Assembly (NCBI GenBank): GCA_951213105.1
Contig: OX578140.1
Span: forward strand, 27,558,362-27,622,361
Reading direction: 5' to 3'
DNA: 64,000 nt
Source of the DNA: Amaurobius ferox
Taxonomy: Eukaryota > Arthropoda > Arachnida > Araneae > Amaurobiidae
This document shows, one piece after another, positions 62,946 through 64,000 of the stretch. The position numbers and the translations under genes were made by a program. Position 1 is the first letter of the stretch; every line of letters begins with the position of its first letter. Below the pieces are notes generated by a model. It was not told the origin of the DNA. It did no database searches and saw nothing but the letters and a program-made list of their open reading frames with translations.

Positions 62946-64000
62946 ATAATATTTGCAATACATATTTTAAATATATATAAAATAATACGTTCAATAAATT
63001 GGGATTAAATACATATACAATACATACGCCTTCGATATCTTTCAGTGTAACGTATACAAACAAATCTCGCACATTACCATGTCTTTCTGTATTACATTGA
63101 TATATACAATGATATTAGACCGTGCAAGATACAGTTGAAATATACTAATAGCTATGAATAGAACACATTCAAATTTAAAATGAAGTTGATGGCAGTATGT
63201 TTAAAAAAATTTACAAGTACTACGTATAAGTATGCAATATACAGTAAACTAATTGCTAGGAGTGGTTAGTAATAACTTACCAGAAATATTCACTTTCCTT
63301 TATAAACTGAATTATAGATTTTATTCTCTGTTTTATCCAGTTATTATTATCCAGATGGATTTTGGTCCATATTGGTAAATGTTAAGAACATCTTGAGCAA
63401 TGTACAAAAGCAAAAATAACACAATAACGTTGCATATAGCGAATTCGAAGATACGCTGGATCTCTTTCGGCTGGTCAAGAGAACCAACAAACCCGAAGTC
63501 CCAGAGAGGAATGGGCGGGAAAGGATGAAACAGGTGGATTATATACTCAAAACAGGGATTAAGAGAAAACCAATCAGAAAGCAACAAGGAGAAAGACTAG
63601 CCTATCCGAAACGACAAGTACTACTCAAGATTGGCTTGAGCCAAAACACAACAGGAATGTACCAATAAAGCAAGTCACGTCAGAACAAGAATAAGTGAGA
63701 CCCAAAGATAAGATATAATGACAAGAATATATGACAAGGACAAGAATAAATGTGCTGAACAAAAAAAATAACTAAATAAAAGATTAAATAAAACATAAAG
63801 GCAAAAAAAGGTTAAAACGACACATAAGAACCCCAAAGAAATAGAACGAAGAAAGGGGTGGGTTGCAGGCCGTTTATCCAGGCCGCGTTTAAAAATGGGT
63901 TATTAGACAGGTATTTAACTAACTAACTGGAATTTTATCAATATGGAAGCTTTCAAAGGAGTCGACTTCTTTGAAACTTAGAATTTTATCAACTTTATAG
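62946..64000. other. Noncoding stretch to the window end
   Basis: AT-rich to about 63300. The segment 63400-63900 is less AT-rich and purine-rich on the plus strand, with an 84-codon minus-strand frame (63587-63333) containing PFPPIPLWDFGFVGSLDQPK. I do not recognise it; it may be part of a repeat. Confidence 0.4.

Overview
The window is eukaryotic nuclear DNA: AT-rich, with long TA and CA microsatellites, spliced exons, SINEs, LINE and Penelope-like remnants and many DNA transposon fossils. The mix (Tc1-like and DUF4817-type transposases, a Tigger remnant, tRNA-derived SINEs) suits an arthropod. A chelicerate is my best guess, but the sequence does not prove it.

One large plus-strand gene dominates, from about 7.2 kb to 53.3 kb. 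A short signal-peptide exon (7239-7292) is followed by an exon at 14462-14803, then an array of cysteine-rich exons at 16744, 19731, 21920, 26517, 28917, 31179, 34099, 38818, 42663 and 47020, and a last exon with the stop at 52909-53262. Every coding exon I could delimit begins and ends in phase 0. Joining the intact ones gives an open frame of about 2,226 codons. Inside the array lie a dead exon copy (18611-19093, in-frame stop) and an 18-codon exon-tail remnant (17532-17585). A possible alternative last exon sits at 40343-40507.

Each internal exon reads A - linker - B. A is a five-cysteine block with spacing 8-12-7-9, and B is a five-cysteine block with spacing (9-11)-(9-13)-10-12. The first large exon has only B and the last has only A. 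The distance from the last Cys of B to the first Cys of the next A is exactly 10 residues at every junction. The natural folding unit is therefore probably B+A, a ten-cysteine domain of about 105 residues that is cut by an intron each time, while the variable linker lies mid-exon. The linker is Trp/Gly-rich in most copies, a Lys/Pro/Ser/Glu repeat in one, and about 400 acidic residues in another. I do not recognise the family. The signal exon and cysteine content suggest a secreted multidomain protein.

From 19.7 to 38.8 kb the unit is exon plus intron (about 2.2-2.4 kb before insertions), repeated about six times with introns also alike. This points to recent unequal crossing-over and gene conversion, and fused remnants at recombination points support that. 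Introns have collected a Penelope-like RT fragment between inverted repeats, two DUF4817-type transposase fossils, a palindromic TA-flanked MITE, SINEs, a Tigger fragment and expanded TA tracts.

Upstream (1-7.2 kb) I see only a partial Tc1-like transposase and noncoding DNA. Downstream (53.3-64 kb) are a minisatellite that begins inside the last codons of the gene, a dispersed ~930-bp element, a second palindromic element family, a piggyBac-like remnant, a tRNA-derived SINE, and a nearly intact Tc1-like transposase with a changed catalytic Asp. No rRNA gene, CRISPR array or operon structure was seen.
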